Assembly (NCBI GenBank): GCA_023228465.1
Contig: JALOBC010000002.1
Location: 91,859 to 155,858, forward strand
Direction: 5' to 3'
DNA: 64,000 nucleotides
DNA from: Dokdonella sp.
Lineage (GTDB): Bacteria > Pseudomonadota > Gammaproteobacteria > Xanthomonadales > Rhodanobacteraceae
The position numbers and the translations under genes are program-made. Under the pieces are notes generated by a model. The model saw nothing but the letters and a program-made list of their open reading frames with translations, was not told the origin of the DNA and ran no database searches. How positions within the stretch are numbered: position 1 is the stretch's first letter; each line of letters opens with the position of its first letter. Below are positions 53,408 to 64,000 of the stretch, piece after piece.

Positions 53408-53521
53408 GGATTGGGGAATCGGGAATGGAAAGGGCAAACGCGCCGCGCTGACCCCTGCAGGAACGGGAACGGACCGCCAGAAGCCTGTGGGTGCCCCTGA
53501 CGTCTGCCGATTCCCGAATCC
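53408..53521. repeat. 114-bp inverted-repeat element between sucB and lpd
   Basis: GGATTGGGGAATCGG (53408-53422) and CCGATTCCCGAATCC (53507-53521) are inverted copies differing at one of 15 positions. The inside has no open frame. From memory, repeats built on GGGATTCGGGAATC occur between genes in many Xanthomonadales genomes. It is in the 148-bp gap between sucB and lpd and would form a hairpin in the shared message. Confidence 0.6.
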
Positions 53522-53538
53522 GGCCATGCTTGCGGGCC

Positions 53539-54777
53539 TCAGAGGCCCAGCAGCATCCGCTGTGGATTCTCGAGCTGGTTCTTGATGTCGACCAGGAACA
53601 GCACCGCGTCCTTGCCGTCGATGATGCGGTGGTCGTAGCTGATCGCCACATACATCATGGGCGCCACGACCATCTGGCCGTTCTCGACGATGGGGCGCTC
53701 CTTGATCGTGTGCATGCCCAGGATCGCGCTCTGCGGCGGGTTGACGATCGGGGTGGAGAACAGCGACCCGAAGACGCCGCCGTTGGTGATGGTGAAGGTG
53801 CCGCCGGTGAGGTCATCGAGTGTCAGGCCACCATCGCGCGCCTTCTTCGCGTACTCGCCGATGGCCTTTTCGATATCGGCGAAGCTCATGTCCTGCGCAT
53901 CGCGCAGCACTGGCGTCACCAGGCCCCGCTCGGTGGACACCGCGATCGAGATGTCCTGGTAGCCGTGATAGATGATCTCGTTGCCATCCACCGAGGCGTT
54001 GACGACCGGGTAGCGCTTGAGCGCTTCGCAGGCGGCCTTGACGAAGAAGCTCATGTAGCCGAGCTTGACGTCGTTGGCCTTCTGGAACTCCTCACCCAGC
54101 TGCTTGCGCAGGGCGCCGACCTTGGCGAGGTTGATCTCGTTGAACGAGGTCAGCATCGCGATCGATTCCTTGGAGTGCATCAGGCGCTCGGCGATGCGTG
54201 CGCGCATGCGCGTCATCGGCACGCGCTCTTCGGGGCGGGCGCCGGCATCGCGCGCCGGACTGGGCGCCGGCGGCTGCGCGCTGGCCGGCTTGGCCGCGGG
54301 CGCACCCTGCTGCCCACCGCGCATGAAGTTGACCAGGTCTTCCTTGGTCACGCGGCCGTCGCGGCCGGTGCCGCTGACCTGCGCGGGATCGATCCGGTTT
54401 TCCGTCGCCACGCGCTGCGCGGCAGGGGAGAGGTCGCCAGCCTTGGCCGCGGGCGCCGCGGGCGGCGGGCTGGCGGGGGCTTTTGCGGGCTCGGCCTTGG
54501 CCGGCTCGGCAGCGGATTCGGGCTTGGCCGCCGGCGCGGCGCCTTCCTCGAGAATTGCCAGCACCTGCTGGCTGGTCACCGTGGCGCCGGTTTCGAACTT
54601 GATTTCCTTCAACACGCCATCGGCCGGAGCGGGGACTTCGAGCACGACCTTGTCGGTCTCGAGATCGACGAGGTTCTCGTCGCGCTTGACTGCATCGCCC
54701 GCCTGCTTGTGCCAGCTGGCGATGGTCGCGTCGGAAACCGATTCGGGCAGAACGGGAACTTTGACTTCGATCGACAT
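53539..54777 (-). CDS. sucB: dihydrolipoyllysine-residue succinyltransferase (E2 of 2-oxoglutarate dehydrogenase)
   Basis: A 412-residue E2. The N-terminal lipoyl domain has its lysine in [11 protein letters not shown] (about residue 43). An Ala/Pro-rich linker leads to the E3-binding domain ([32 protein letters not shown], about 115-150), and the catalytic core ends with [16 protein letters not shown] (His and Asp of the acyltransferase site). It transfers the succinyl group to CoA. It lies between sucA and lpd on one strand, and only one lipoyl domain is present, as usual for SucB. Confidence 0.96.
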   Translation of the reverse strand: MSIEVKVPVLPESVSDATIASWHKQAGDAVKRDENLVDLETDKVVLEVPAPADGVLKEIKFETGATVTSQQVLAILEEGAAPAAKPESAAEPAKAEPAKAPASPPPAAPAAKAGDLSPAAQRVATENRIDPAQVSGTGRDGRVTKEDLVNFMRGGQQGAPAAKPASAQPPAPSPARDAGARPEERVPMTRMRARIAERLMHSKESIAMLTSFNEINLAKVGALRKQLGEEFQKANDVKLGYMSFFVKAACEALKRYPVVNASVDGNEIIYHGYQDISIAVSTERGLVTPVLRDAQDMSFADIEKAIGEYAKKARDGGLTLDDLTGGTFTITNGGVFGSLFSTPIVNPPQSAILGMHTIKERPIVENGQMVVAPMMYVAISYDHRIIDGKDAVLFLVDIKNQLENPQRMLLGL

Positions 54778-54836
54778 GGTATTTCCCTGGGCAGGCGCCC
54801 GGCCGGGGCGCGTGGTTCAATTGGAATGAAAGCAGT

Positions 54837-57731
54837 CTACTCCGCCACGTTTTCCGAGCCGATCGGCAACACCAGAGCCTGCTCGACCAGCGCAGCCTGT
54901 TCGACCAGATGGGTGCTCAGGTGGCCTGCCGCCGGTGCCGGCGAACGTGCACGGCCGGCATAGGCGAGCTGCTGGCCATCGGCCAGGATCGCCTGCAGAT
55001 GATGGCGGATCTGGTACCAGGCACCCTGATTCATGGGCTCTTCCTGGCACCAGATGACTTCCGTGGCGTCCTGGTAGCGGGCGAGTTCCGCCGCCGCCTC
55101 GGGGCGCGGGAAGGGATAGAGCTGTTCGACGCGCACGATGGCGACGTCCTCGATGCCGCGCTTGCCCGCTTCCTCGGCCAGGTCGTAATAGACCTTGCCG
55201 GCGCACAGCACGACGCGGCGCACCTTGGCGCCCTTCCTGGCGCTGAGGTCGGGAATGACCAGGTGGAAGCGGCCATCGGCGAGGTCGTCCAGCGAGGACA
55301 CCGCATGCTTGTGGCGCAGCAGCGATTTGGGCGTCATCACCACCAGCGGGATGCGCGCATCGCGCAGCATCTGCCTGCGCAACAGGTGGAACATCTGGCC
55401 CGGCGTGGTCGGCACGCAGACCTGCATGTTCTCCAGTGCGCACAGCTGCAGGAAGCGCTCCAGGCGCGCGGAAGAATGCTCCGGGCCCTGGCCTTCGTAG
55501 CCGTGCGGCAGGAGCAGCACCAGGCCCGAAAGCCGGTTCCACTTCGCCTCGCCGGAGGAGATGAACTGGTCGATGACGACCTGCGCGCCGTTGGCGAAAT
55601 CGCCGAACTGCGCTTCCCACAGCGTCAGGGTGCCGGGCTCCGCGGTGGAATAGCCATACTCGAAGGCCATCACCGCTTCTTCGCTCAGCAGCGAATCGAC
55701 GATGGTGACGTTGGCATCGGCGCGAATCTGCGCCAGCGGCACGTATTCGCCGCCACTGTTCTGGTCGTGCAGGATCGCGTGGCGATGGAAGAAGGTGCCG
55801 CGGCCGGAATCCTGGCCGACCAGGCGCAGGTCGAAGCCGTCGGCGACCAGCGATGCATAGGCCAGGTTCTCGGCAAAGCCCCAGTCCAGCGGCTGCTCGC
55901 CGGCGGCCATGTGCCGGCGAGTCTCGTAGATCTTGGCCACGCGCGGATGCAGCTTGATGCCGGCCGGGATATCGAGGATCTTGCGGTCGAGCTCGGCCAG
56001 GCGATCCTTCGCCACGCCGGTATTGACGGTCTGGTCGAGCGGCTTGCCGACGTGGCGGCTCCAGTCGATCGAGAAGCTGTCGTGGAAGTCCGTGTCGAGC
56101 TCGGCGATCGGCGTGCCCGCTTCGAGCTTTTCCCGGTAGGCCGCGACCAGCCGGTCGCCGTCACCCTCGGCGATCACGCCTTCGCTGACCAGTCGCGCGG
56201 CATACAGTTCGCGCGCCGGCGGGCGGGCCTGGATGATCTGGTACATCAGCGGCTGCGTGGCGCTGGGCTCGTCCGCTTCGTTGTGACCGTGGCGGCGGTA
56301 GCAGACGATGTCCACGACCACGTCGCGCTTGAACTTCTGGCGGAAATCGAAGGCCAGGCGGGCGACGAACAGCACCGCTTCCGGGTCGTCGCCGTTGACG
56401 TGGAACACGGGCGCATTGACCATCTTGGCCACGTCCGTGCAGTACAGCGTCGAGCGCGCATCGTGCGGATTGGAAATGGTGAAGCCGATCTGGTTGTTGA
56501 CCACCACGTGGATCGCGCCGCCGACGGTGAAGCCGCGCGCCTGCGACATGTTGAGCAGTTCCATGTTGACGCCCTGGCCGGCAAACGCCGCATCCCCATG
56601 GATCAGCACCGGGACCACCTGCTCGCGGCGCTCATCGCGGCGGCGCGTCTGTCGCGCGCGCACCGAACCTGCCACCACCGGGTTGACGATTTCCAGGTGC
56701 GAGGGGTTGAAGGCCAGCGCCAGGTGCACGGTGCGACCGGGGGTCTTCACGTCGGCGGAAAAGCCCATGTGGTACTTGACGTCGCCCGAGTGCGTCGGAT
56801 CGTCGGCATGGTCGAACTTGCCGTCGAATTCCTCGAACAGCTTCTGCGGCGACTTGCCGAGCACGTTGACCAGCACGTTGAGGCGCCCGCGATGGGCCAT
56901 GCCGATCACCATGTCCTTGAGGCCGTCGCTGCCGCCGTGGCGGATCAGGCCATCGAGCAGCGGGATCAGGCTGTCGCCACCTTCCAGTGAAAAGCGCTTC
57001 TGGCCGACATACTTGGTGTGCAGGTAGCGTTCCAGGCCGTCCGCCTGGACCAGCTTCTCCAGCACGCGCTGCTTGTCCTCGGTGCTGAGACCGTAATCGC
57101 CACCGGCGCGTTCGAGCTGCTCGTGCACCCACTGGCGCTGCTCGACGTCGCTGATGTGCATGAACTCGGCGCCGATGCTGCCGGCATAGGTGGCCTTGAG
57201 GCGGTCCACCAGCTCGCGCAACCTGAGCCGCTGTGGCCCACCCAGCGAACCGGTGTTGAAGGTGGCGTCGAGGTCGCCCTGGTCCAGGCCATGGAACAGC
57301 GGATCCAGATCCGGTGCGCCCGGGCGCGGCATCAGGCCGAGGGTTTCCAGCTCCGCCTCGGTGAAGGTGTGCGCCATTTCCAGCGGGTCCAGCCTTGCCG
57401 CCAGGTGACCGCGCGAGCGGTAGGCGGTGACCAGCTTGAGCACCGCGGCCTGCTTTTGCGAGGGTGCGGCGTCGATCGCGGCGGCGGCGTGGGCGCGCGC
57501 GCCGTCGCGCTGCGCGGCCTCGATGCGGGCAATGGCCGCGGCGTGGGACACGTCGCCGGCTTCGCGGCCCTTGAGGGCGGCGAAGATTTCGCCCCATTCG
57601 GGTCCGGCCGCCTGTGGATCGGCCAGCCAGCTGTCGTAGAGTTCTTCGATGAAGGCGGCATTGCCGCCGGAGAAGGCCGACGAGACCGCGAACTGCTGGA
57701 GGAGGCTGGGCCCCTGGGATTGTGCGCTCAC
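54837..57731 (-). CDS. sucA: 2-oxoglutarate dehydrogenase E1 component
   Basis: A 964-residue thiamine-diphosphate enzyme from a GTG start (MSAQSQGPSLLQQF); an ATG four codons upstream (57743) is an alternative. The N-terminal segment FIEELYDSWLADP anchors it in the complex, GMAHRGRLNVLVNVLGK and GDAAFAGQG mark the thiamine site, and the C-terminal pyrimidine-binding domain has FEYGYSTAEP and LLPHGYEGQGPEHSSARLERFL. It decarboxylates 2-oxoglutarate in the TCA cycle. A clean TATAAT box lies upstream, so it heads the sucA-sucB-lpd run. Confidence 0.96.
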   Translation of the reverse strand: MSAQSQGPSLLQQFAVSSAFSGGNAAFIEELYDSWLADPQAAGPEWGEIFAALKGREAGDVSHAAAIARIEAAQRDGARAHAAAAIDAAPSQKQAAVLKLVTAYRSRGHLAARLDPLEMAHTFTEAELETLGLMPRPGAPDLDPLFHGLDQGDLDATFNTGSLGGPQRLRLRELVDRLKATYAGSIGAEFMHISDVEQRQWVHEQLERAGGDYGLSTEDKQRVLEKLVQADGLERYLHTKYVGQKRFSLEGGDSLIPLLDGLIRHGGSDGLKDMVIGMAHRGRLNVLVNVLGKSPQKLFEEFDGKFDHADDPTHSGDVKYHMGFSADVKTPGRTVHLALAFNPSHLEIVNPVVAGSVRARQTRRRDERREQVVPVLIHGDAAFAGQGVNMELLNMSQARGFTVGGAIHVVVNNQIGFTISNPHDARSTLYCTDVAKMVNAPVFHVNGDDPEAVLFVARLAFDFRQKFKRDVVVDIVCYRRHGHNEADEPSATQPLMYQIIQARPPARELYAARLVSEGVIAEGDGDRLVAAYREKLEAGTPIAELDTDFHDSFSIDWSRHVGKPLDQTVNTGVAKDRLAELDRKILDIPAGIKLHPRVAKIYETRRHMAAGEQPLDWGFAENLAYASLVADGFDLRLVGQDSGRGTFFHRHAILHDQNSGGEYVPLAQIRADANVTIVDSLLSEEAVMAFEYGYSTAEPGTLTLWEAQFGDFANGAQVVIDQFISSGEAKWNRLSGLVLLLPHGYEGQGPEHSSARLERFLQLCALENMQVCVPTTPGQMFHLLRRQMLRDARIPLVVMTPKSLLRHKHAVSSLDDLADGRFHLVIPDLSARKGAKVRRVVLCAGKVYYDLAEEAGKRGIEDVAIVRVEQLYPFPRPEAAAELARYQDATEVIWCQEEPMNQGAWYQIRHHLQAILADGQQLAYAGRARSPAPAAGHLSTHLVEQAALVEQALVLPIGSENVAE

Positions 57732-57824
57732 TCTGCCACCCATACAGACAAAAGGACGCGTTGTTGGCGCGCCCTTGGAAGATGCATGCCGCGGCCGCAG
57801 TGGATCCGGCCGACCCGGCCCGGG

Positions 57825-57830
57825 ATTATA
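57825..57830 (-). promoter_or_regulatory. -10 box upstream of sucA
   Basis: Read on the minus strand, 57830-57825 is a consensus TATAAT, about 94 nt before the sucA start. The -35 region is weak (CAAAA-type), so an activator may be involved. Confidence 0.5.
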
Positions 57831-57926
57831 GCCCGTCGCCCAAAGGTTTTGCTGCGCCTGCACACGCGGATTGGATGCCGCGCCTGCTGCAGGCCGCGCC
57901 GCTATCGCCTAGTTATGGGTTGGCGC

Positions 57927-58883
57927 TCAGAATGCAAGCACGCGCAGCTCATCGGCGGGCAGCGAGCGCTCCCATACGGTCTCGAAATAGTCACTGAGCC
58001 GGGTGTGGCGCCCCCGGTCGAAGGTTGCGCCGCTGCCGTCCGCGCGCGTGGCCAGCGGGCGCATGAAACAGCCGCCGCGGTCGTTGAGCACGAAGGCGGA
58101 GGGATATTGCTGGTCGCGCTCGTCTTCCGGCACGCGCAGCTCGATGACGCTGGACAGGCGTTGCGCCAGGGCAACCAGGCGGTGGCCGGCGGCCAGCGGC
58201 GCGCGGGCATCGTGCAGGAGGATGCGTACCTGTGCGCCACGCCCGGCCATGGCGATGCGCTTGAGTTCGTCCAGTGCCTCGGGCGTGTCATACAGCATGG
58301 GATCGAGATCGCGCGTGTAGAGCATGGCCGCGCGGCGCGCCCCGGCCAGCACGGCGAGGGTGGCCGCCAGCGCACTGCCCCAGTCGCTGGCGCGGAGAAC
58401 CTGTCGTTCCGGGCGCGCTTCCAATGGTGGTGCCTCACGGGGCGGCCGCTCGGCCAGGGTCAGGCGCATGCGCCGGTGGGGGATGCCGCATTCATCGAAC
58501 TGCGCGCCTTCCGCGACGAAGCCGAAGCGGGTGTAGAAGCCGAGCGCGTGGCTCTGCGCATGCAGTTCGACCGTCTCGAGCCCGCGTTCGCGGGCCAGCT
58601 CCAGCAGGCTGCGCAGCAGTGCGCTGCCCACGCCGCGGCCGCGCCAGGGCGTCAGCACCGCCATGCGGCCGATGTGCCCATCCGGGGTCAGGCGCCCGGT
58701 GCCGATCGGGGCCCCGCTGCCATCGCGGGCCAGCATGTGGCGCGAAACCGCATCCAGCGCGTCATGTTCATCTTCGACGGGCACGCCTTGCTCGAGCACG
58801 AATACCTGCTCGCGCACGGCCATCAGTTCGGCGGCATCGACCGCCCATGACGCGGGTTCGAGATGGAAGTCGTCGGCAATCAT
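57927..58883 (-). CDS. GNAT acetyltransferase fused to a C-terminal domain
   Basis: A 318-residue protein. Residues about 10-145 are a GNAT domain with the acetyl-CoA loop TPWRGRGVGSALL and HAQSHALGFYTRFGF. After a Pro-rich linker (about 147-160) comes a second domain (about 165-315: AMLYTRDLDPMLYD, RILLHDARAPLAAGHRLV, LNDRGGCFMRP) that resembles a catalytically degenerate phospholipase-D-like fold (DUF7931 type). Both halves are commonly found joined in related bacteria; the acetylated substrate is unknown. Its ATG overlaps the stop of the ribosomal oxygenase gene (ATGA). Confidence 0.8.
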   Translation of the reverse strand: MIADDFHLEPASWAVDAAELMAVREQVFVLEQGVPVEDEHDALDAVSRHMLARDGSGAPIGTGRLTPDGHIGRMAVLTPWRGRGVGSALLRSLLELARERGLETVELHAQSHALGFYTRFGFVAEGAQFDECGIPHRRMRLTLAERPPREAPPLEARPERQVLRASDWGSALAATLAVLAGARRAAMLYTRDLDPMLYDTPEALDELKRIAMAGRGAQVRILLHDARAPLAAGHRLVALAQRLSSVIELRVPEDERDQQYPSAFVLNDRGGCFMRPLATRADGSGATFDRGRHTRLSDYFETVWERSLPADELRVLAF

Positions 58884-60130
58884 GACGCAGGCGTGGCGCG
58901 ACGGCTGCGCAGCAGCGCGAAGTGGCCGGCGTCGAGCAACTGGCGCAGCACGGCACGGTCTTCCGCTGCCGGCACCTGCGCAAGTCCGAACCCGGCCGCG
59001 CCGGCGACCAGGCGCGCGAAGGCCAGCGAGCAGGGGTGGCCTTCCCCGGCCACGAACAGCCGTGCGCGGCGGCCCTCACGCAGCCAGGCGACCCGCGACC
59101 AGGGATTGCGCCGCACCTGGGCATTGCCCGCCAGCGCCCGGGCAAAGGCCGCATCGGTCAGCGCGCGCGGATTGGCGAGGGTGAGCTGGGCGCTGCGGTA
59201 GCGCGTGATGAAGCTGCCGAACCAGCGGCGCAGCGTCGCTTCTTCGATGCCGCCCGGGTCGGTCGCATGGCCGTCCGTGCGCACCCAGGGCAGGGCCGCC
59301 CTGAGCCGCGCGATGGCCGCCGCGTCGATCTCGCCGGGGGCGCGCGCCGGCGCGAGGTCGGCGTCGGCATAGCGGGCTTCCTCGGGTAGCGAGGCGGCCA
59401 GGTGGTCGGCCAGATCAACCAGCAGTTCGGCCTGGGCCGGCGCGCGCGTGCCGACCGAAAAGGTCATGCAGGGCTCGAGTGCGATGCCGTGGTGGGGCAC
59501 GCCGGGCGGCAGGTAGAGCAGGTCGCCGGGGGCGAGTTCCCAGCTATGGCTGGGCGTGAAGGTTTCGAGCAGCTTGAGCTCGGTGTCGCTGCGAAAGCCG
59601 CGGGGCGCGGCCGGATCGACGTCGATTTCCCAGCGTCGGCGACCCAGACCCTGCACGAGGAACACGTCGTACTGGTCCACATGCGCGCCGACCGAGCCGC
59701 CCTCGACGGCATAGCTGATCATGACGTCATCGATGCGCCAGCTCGGCAGGAACGTGAAGTGTCCGAGCAGGGCTGCGACGTCCGCGTCCCACTTGTCCAC
59801 GTCCTGCACCAGCAAGGTCCAGTGCGATGCGGGCAGGCGGGCGAATTCGCCCTCTTCGAATGGCCCGCTGCGCAGTTCCCAGCGACTCGGTCCGGCGGCG
59901 CGACCGCGCTTGCCGGCAGCGGCGCGGTGTTCGATGACGATGCGTGCGAGGGCCAGTTCCTCGCAGGCCAGGCCAGCCAGGTCTTCGGGCTGCAGCGGAT
60001 CGCGCCAACCCGGGAAGGCGCCGCGCACCAGCAAGGGGCGCTTCTGCCAGTAATCGGCGAGAAAGCGCGCTGGCGCCATGCCCAGGGCCTGGCCGCGCCT
60101 GGCGCGCACTTCGATGGCTGGCTGTGGCAT
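58880..60130 (-). CDS. roxA: JmjC/cupin ribosomal oxygenase (RoxA/YcfD type)
   Basis: A 416-residue 2-oxoglutarate and iron(II) dioxygenase. The iron ligands are His150, Asp152 (GAHVDQYD) and His213 (LPPGVPHHG), matching the E. coli YcfD set His125, Asp127, His187. The C-terminal part is the family's winged-helix/dimerisation region. YcfD hydroxylates an arginine of ribosomal protein L16. AGGAGG precedes the ATG at 60130. It lies between purB and the GNAT gene, with which it overlaps by an ATGA. Confidence 0.88.
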   Translation of the reverse strand: MPQPAIEVRARRGQALGMAPARFLADYWQKRPLLVRGAFPGWRDPLQPEDLAGLACEELALARIVIEHRAAAGKRGRAAGPSRWELRSGPFEEGEFARLPASHWTLLVQDVDKWDADVAALLGHFTFLPSWRIDDVMISYAVEGGSVGAHVDQYDVFLVQGLGRRRWEIDVDPAAPRGFRSDTELKLLETFTPSHSWELAPGDLLYLPPGVPHHGIALEPCMTFSVGTRAPAQAELLVDLADHLAASLPEEARYADADLAPARAPGEIDAAAIARLRAALPWVRTDGHATDPGGIEEATLRRWFGSFITRYRSAQLTLANPRALTDAAFARALAGNAQVRRNPWSRVAWLREGRRARLFVAGEGHPCSLAFARLVAGAAGFGLAQVPAAEDRAVLRQLLDAGHFALLRSRRATPAS

Positions 60131-60319
60131 CGCCCGTTCCTCCTGGCGCAGGTTCGAGAGTTGCGAGCGTACCCCAGCTTTGCACCGAGCGCCGAGTGCG
60201 GGAGCGATGGTCCGGTCGTGTGCGGTTGCACTGGCGTGCGCCAACCGGACCGGCAAGTCCGCATCCGGCAGGCGACGCGCGTGCCGCGCTTGTGACGTCC
60301 GGGCGCCGCCCATCCGGCT

Positions 60320-63000
<2,681 letters not shown>

Positions 63001-63068
63001 CCGTGTGGGGTTGCAGGGGGGCCGCCAAGTTTAACATCCGCGCCGGCGATCCGCCGTGCCTCCGCACG

Positions 63069-63104
63069 GACGGGTCGAGCAGCGCCCTGGCTTCTCGACC
63101 CGTC
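63069..63104 (-). terminator. 11-bp perfect hairpin after the last gene
   Basis: GACGGGTCGAG (63069-63079) pairs exactly with CTCGACCCGTC (63094-63104) over a 14-nt loop. On the minus strand it lies about 50 nt past the stop of the partial exported-protein gene and 69 nt before the CNNM gene, so it probably ends the upstream transcript. No T-run. Confidence 0.55.
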
Positions 63105-63152
63105 GCGTCGCCGTGGAGGCGAACCCCGATGTTTCCTGCGGCGGCGGCCGCG

Positions 63153-64000
63153 TCAGTCCCGCGTGGAGACGAGATAGGCCACGTTCGTCCCCTGCGCCCA
63201 GGGCGTGTAGGCGCGCAGGCGGTTCTGGCTGCGGTCGTACCACGCGACGCCGTGCAGTGTGGTCGTGCCGAAGGTGCAGCCTGTGGACGTGCCACGCAAC
63301 GTCCAGCCGAACAAGCCGCTGTCGGAGGCTTCGAGCCGACCCGCGAACTGGCAACTGCCCGCGGTGCCCGTGACCTTGCCGTCCGCGGCGACCTCGAAGC
63401 TCGCCGAGCGCCCGTTCTGCACCACGCCGAGGATGCCGCGGTGGTGGCCAGCCACGTCCGCAAGACGTGTCGGCGTGTCGAAGCCCGCGTCCCATTGGGC
63501 ATCGAGGTATTCATCCTCGGATTGCGCTTCCGTGATCGTGGTGGTCAGGATCGACTGCATCGGGCCGCCGCGCTGGAACGTGCCCTTGAAGAGCACCGGC
63601 GGCGCCCGGTAGCGGCCTTCGGACGGCGCGTTGCGCAGGCCGAAGGAAATGCCTTGGGCTGGCGAGCTGAACTGGTTGCCATTGATGTTGATGTTTCCGT
63701 ACACCAGTCGGCGATCTGCGTTGTTGCCGGAGAAGATGATCAGGTAGCTGTCGGGATCCGGAATGACGATGTGGAAGGCTTCGCCGTTGGCCTTCGTGCC
63801 TTTCCACGAACCGATCGCGGGAAGAGATACCGGTGGCTGCGCGGCGCATCCAGTCGGCGGCGGGGTGATCCGCAGCAGCGCCAGCGTACCCTGGCTGCCG
63901 GCGAGCGCGCCGGCGGTGAACTCATAGGCCAGCGTGGCATGGGTGCAGTCCTGCATGTCGAGCTGCACGGTGCCTACGCGCGTGGTGGTCGTGGTCGCAT
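63153..64000 (-). CDS. C-terminal part of an exported beta-rich protein (5' end outside window)
   Basis: The frame is open to the window edge and gives 281 residues. At the start a threonine run leads to VGTVQLDMQDCTHATLAYEF and then two beta-rich halves: about 65-160 (SWKGTKANGEAFHIVIPDPD, LVYGNININGNQF) and about 165-280 (GVVQNGRSASFEVAADGKVTG). The pattern 'V.l...DC..a.l.Y.f' followed by TxL is common in secreted proteins of Xanthomonadales. I recognise no function. A GTG at 63968 is in frame, but the conserved sequence before it suggests that the true start lies beyond 64000. Confidence 0.65.
   Translation of the reverse strand, partial: ATTTTTRVGTVQLDMQDCTHATLAYEFTAGALAGSQGTLALLRITPPPTGCAAQPPVSLPAIGSWKGTKANGEAFHIVIPDPDSYLIIFSGNNADRRLVYGNININGNQFSSPAQGISFGLRNAPSEGRYRAPPVLFKGTFQRGGPMQSILTTTITEAQSEDEYLDAQWDAGFDTPTRLADVAGHHRGILGVVQNGRSASFEVAADGKVTGTAGSCQFAGRLEASDSGLFGWTLRGTSTGCTFGTTTLHGVAWYDRSQNRLRAYTPWAQGTNVAYLVSTRD

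Overview
The window is a GC-rich, gene-dense chromosomal segment of a gammaproteobacterium, most likely order Xanthomonadales (Lysobacterales), perhaps Rhodanobacteraceae. That placement is inference from the mtnA-gyrA neighbourhood, a DPP7-type S46 peptidase, a bacterial OGT-like glycosyltransferase, sucA-sucB-lpd in one run, secreted proteins of a style common in the order, and a small 'GGATT..GGGAATCGG' inverted-repeat element. No rRNA, tRNA, CRISPR array, phage module or transposase is visible. Both window ends cut a gene.

Layout. 0-4 kb: a half-size EamA transporter, a three-gene operon (NifU-like protein, sulfide:quinone oxidoreductase-like flavoprotein, DUF1641 protein) and a secreted guanyl-type RNase overlapping its barstar inhibitor. 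4-19.3 kb: peptide and amino-acid use (lipoprotein dipeptidyl carboxypeptidase, M20 peptidase, S46 dipeptidyl peptidase, glutamate/dicarboxylate symporter) interleaved with glnS, two SET-domain methyltransferases, ComEA, HutD, a FrnE/DsbA-like protein and the methylcitrate-cycle genes prpB-prpC. 19.4-41 kb: moaB, an OGT/SPINDLY-type glycosyltransferase, then an exported-protein region: a pentaheme cytochrome, a 669-aa exported protein, a penicillin-acylase-family hydrolase, an 1826-aa modular exoprotein, a 1305-aa GH94 phosphorylase and two poorly known proteins in an AT-richer patch. 41.3-50 kb: a truncated lytic transglycosylase, mtnA, gtrA, gyrA, metY, a peroxiredoxin, hsp20 with a heat-shock promoter, cbpA and pilH. 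50-63 kb: minus-strand runs sucA-sucB-lpd-(AT-rich lipoprotein)-acuI and CNNM transporter-purB-ribosomal oxygenase-GNAT. The end carries the C-terminal part of another exported protein.

How the genes fit together. The peptidases and symporter suggest a life on extracellular protein. PrpB/PrpC, an acrylyl-CoA reductase and the complete 2-oxoglutarate dehydrogenase complex would route the resulting carbon, including propionyl-CoA, into the TCA cycle. prpD/acnD, which the methylcitrate cycle needs, are not in the window. Most of the content is ordinary housekeeping. The parts that best repay attention are the NifU-like/SQR/DUF1641 operon (the NifU-like protein lacks one cluster ligand), the exoprotein with a recent internal module duplication, a short IFxxGF(D/E) motif shared by two exported proteins, the free-standing GH94 protein resembling the phosphorylase end of cyclic glucan synthases, and the AT-rich lipoprotein gene inside the lpd-acuI run.
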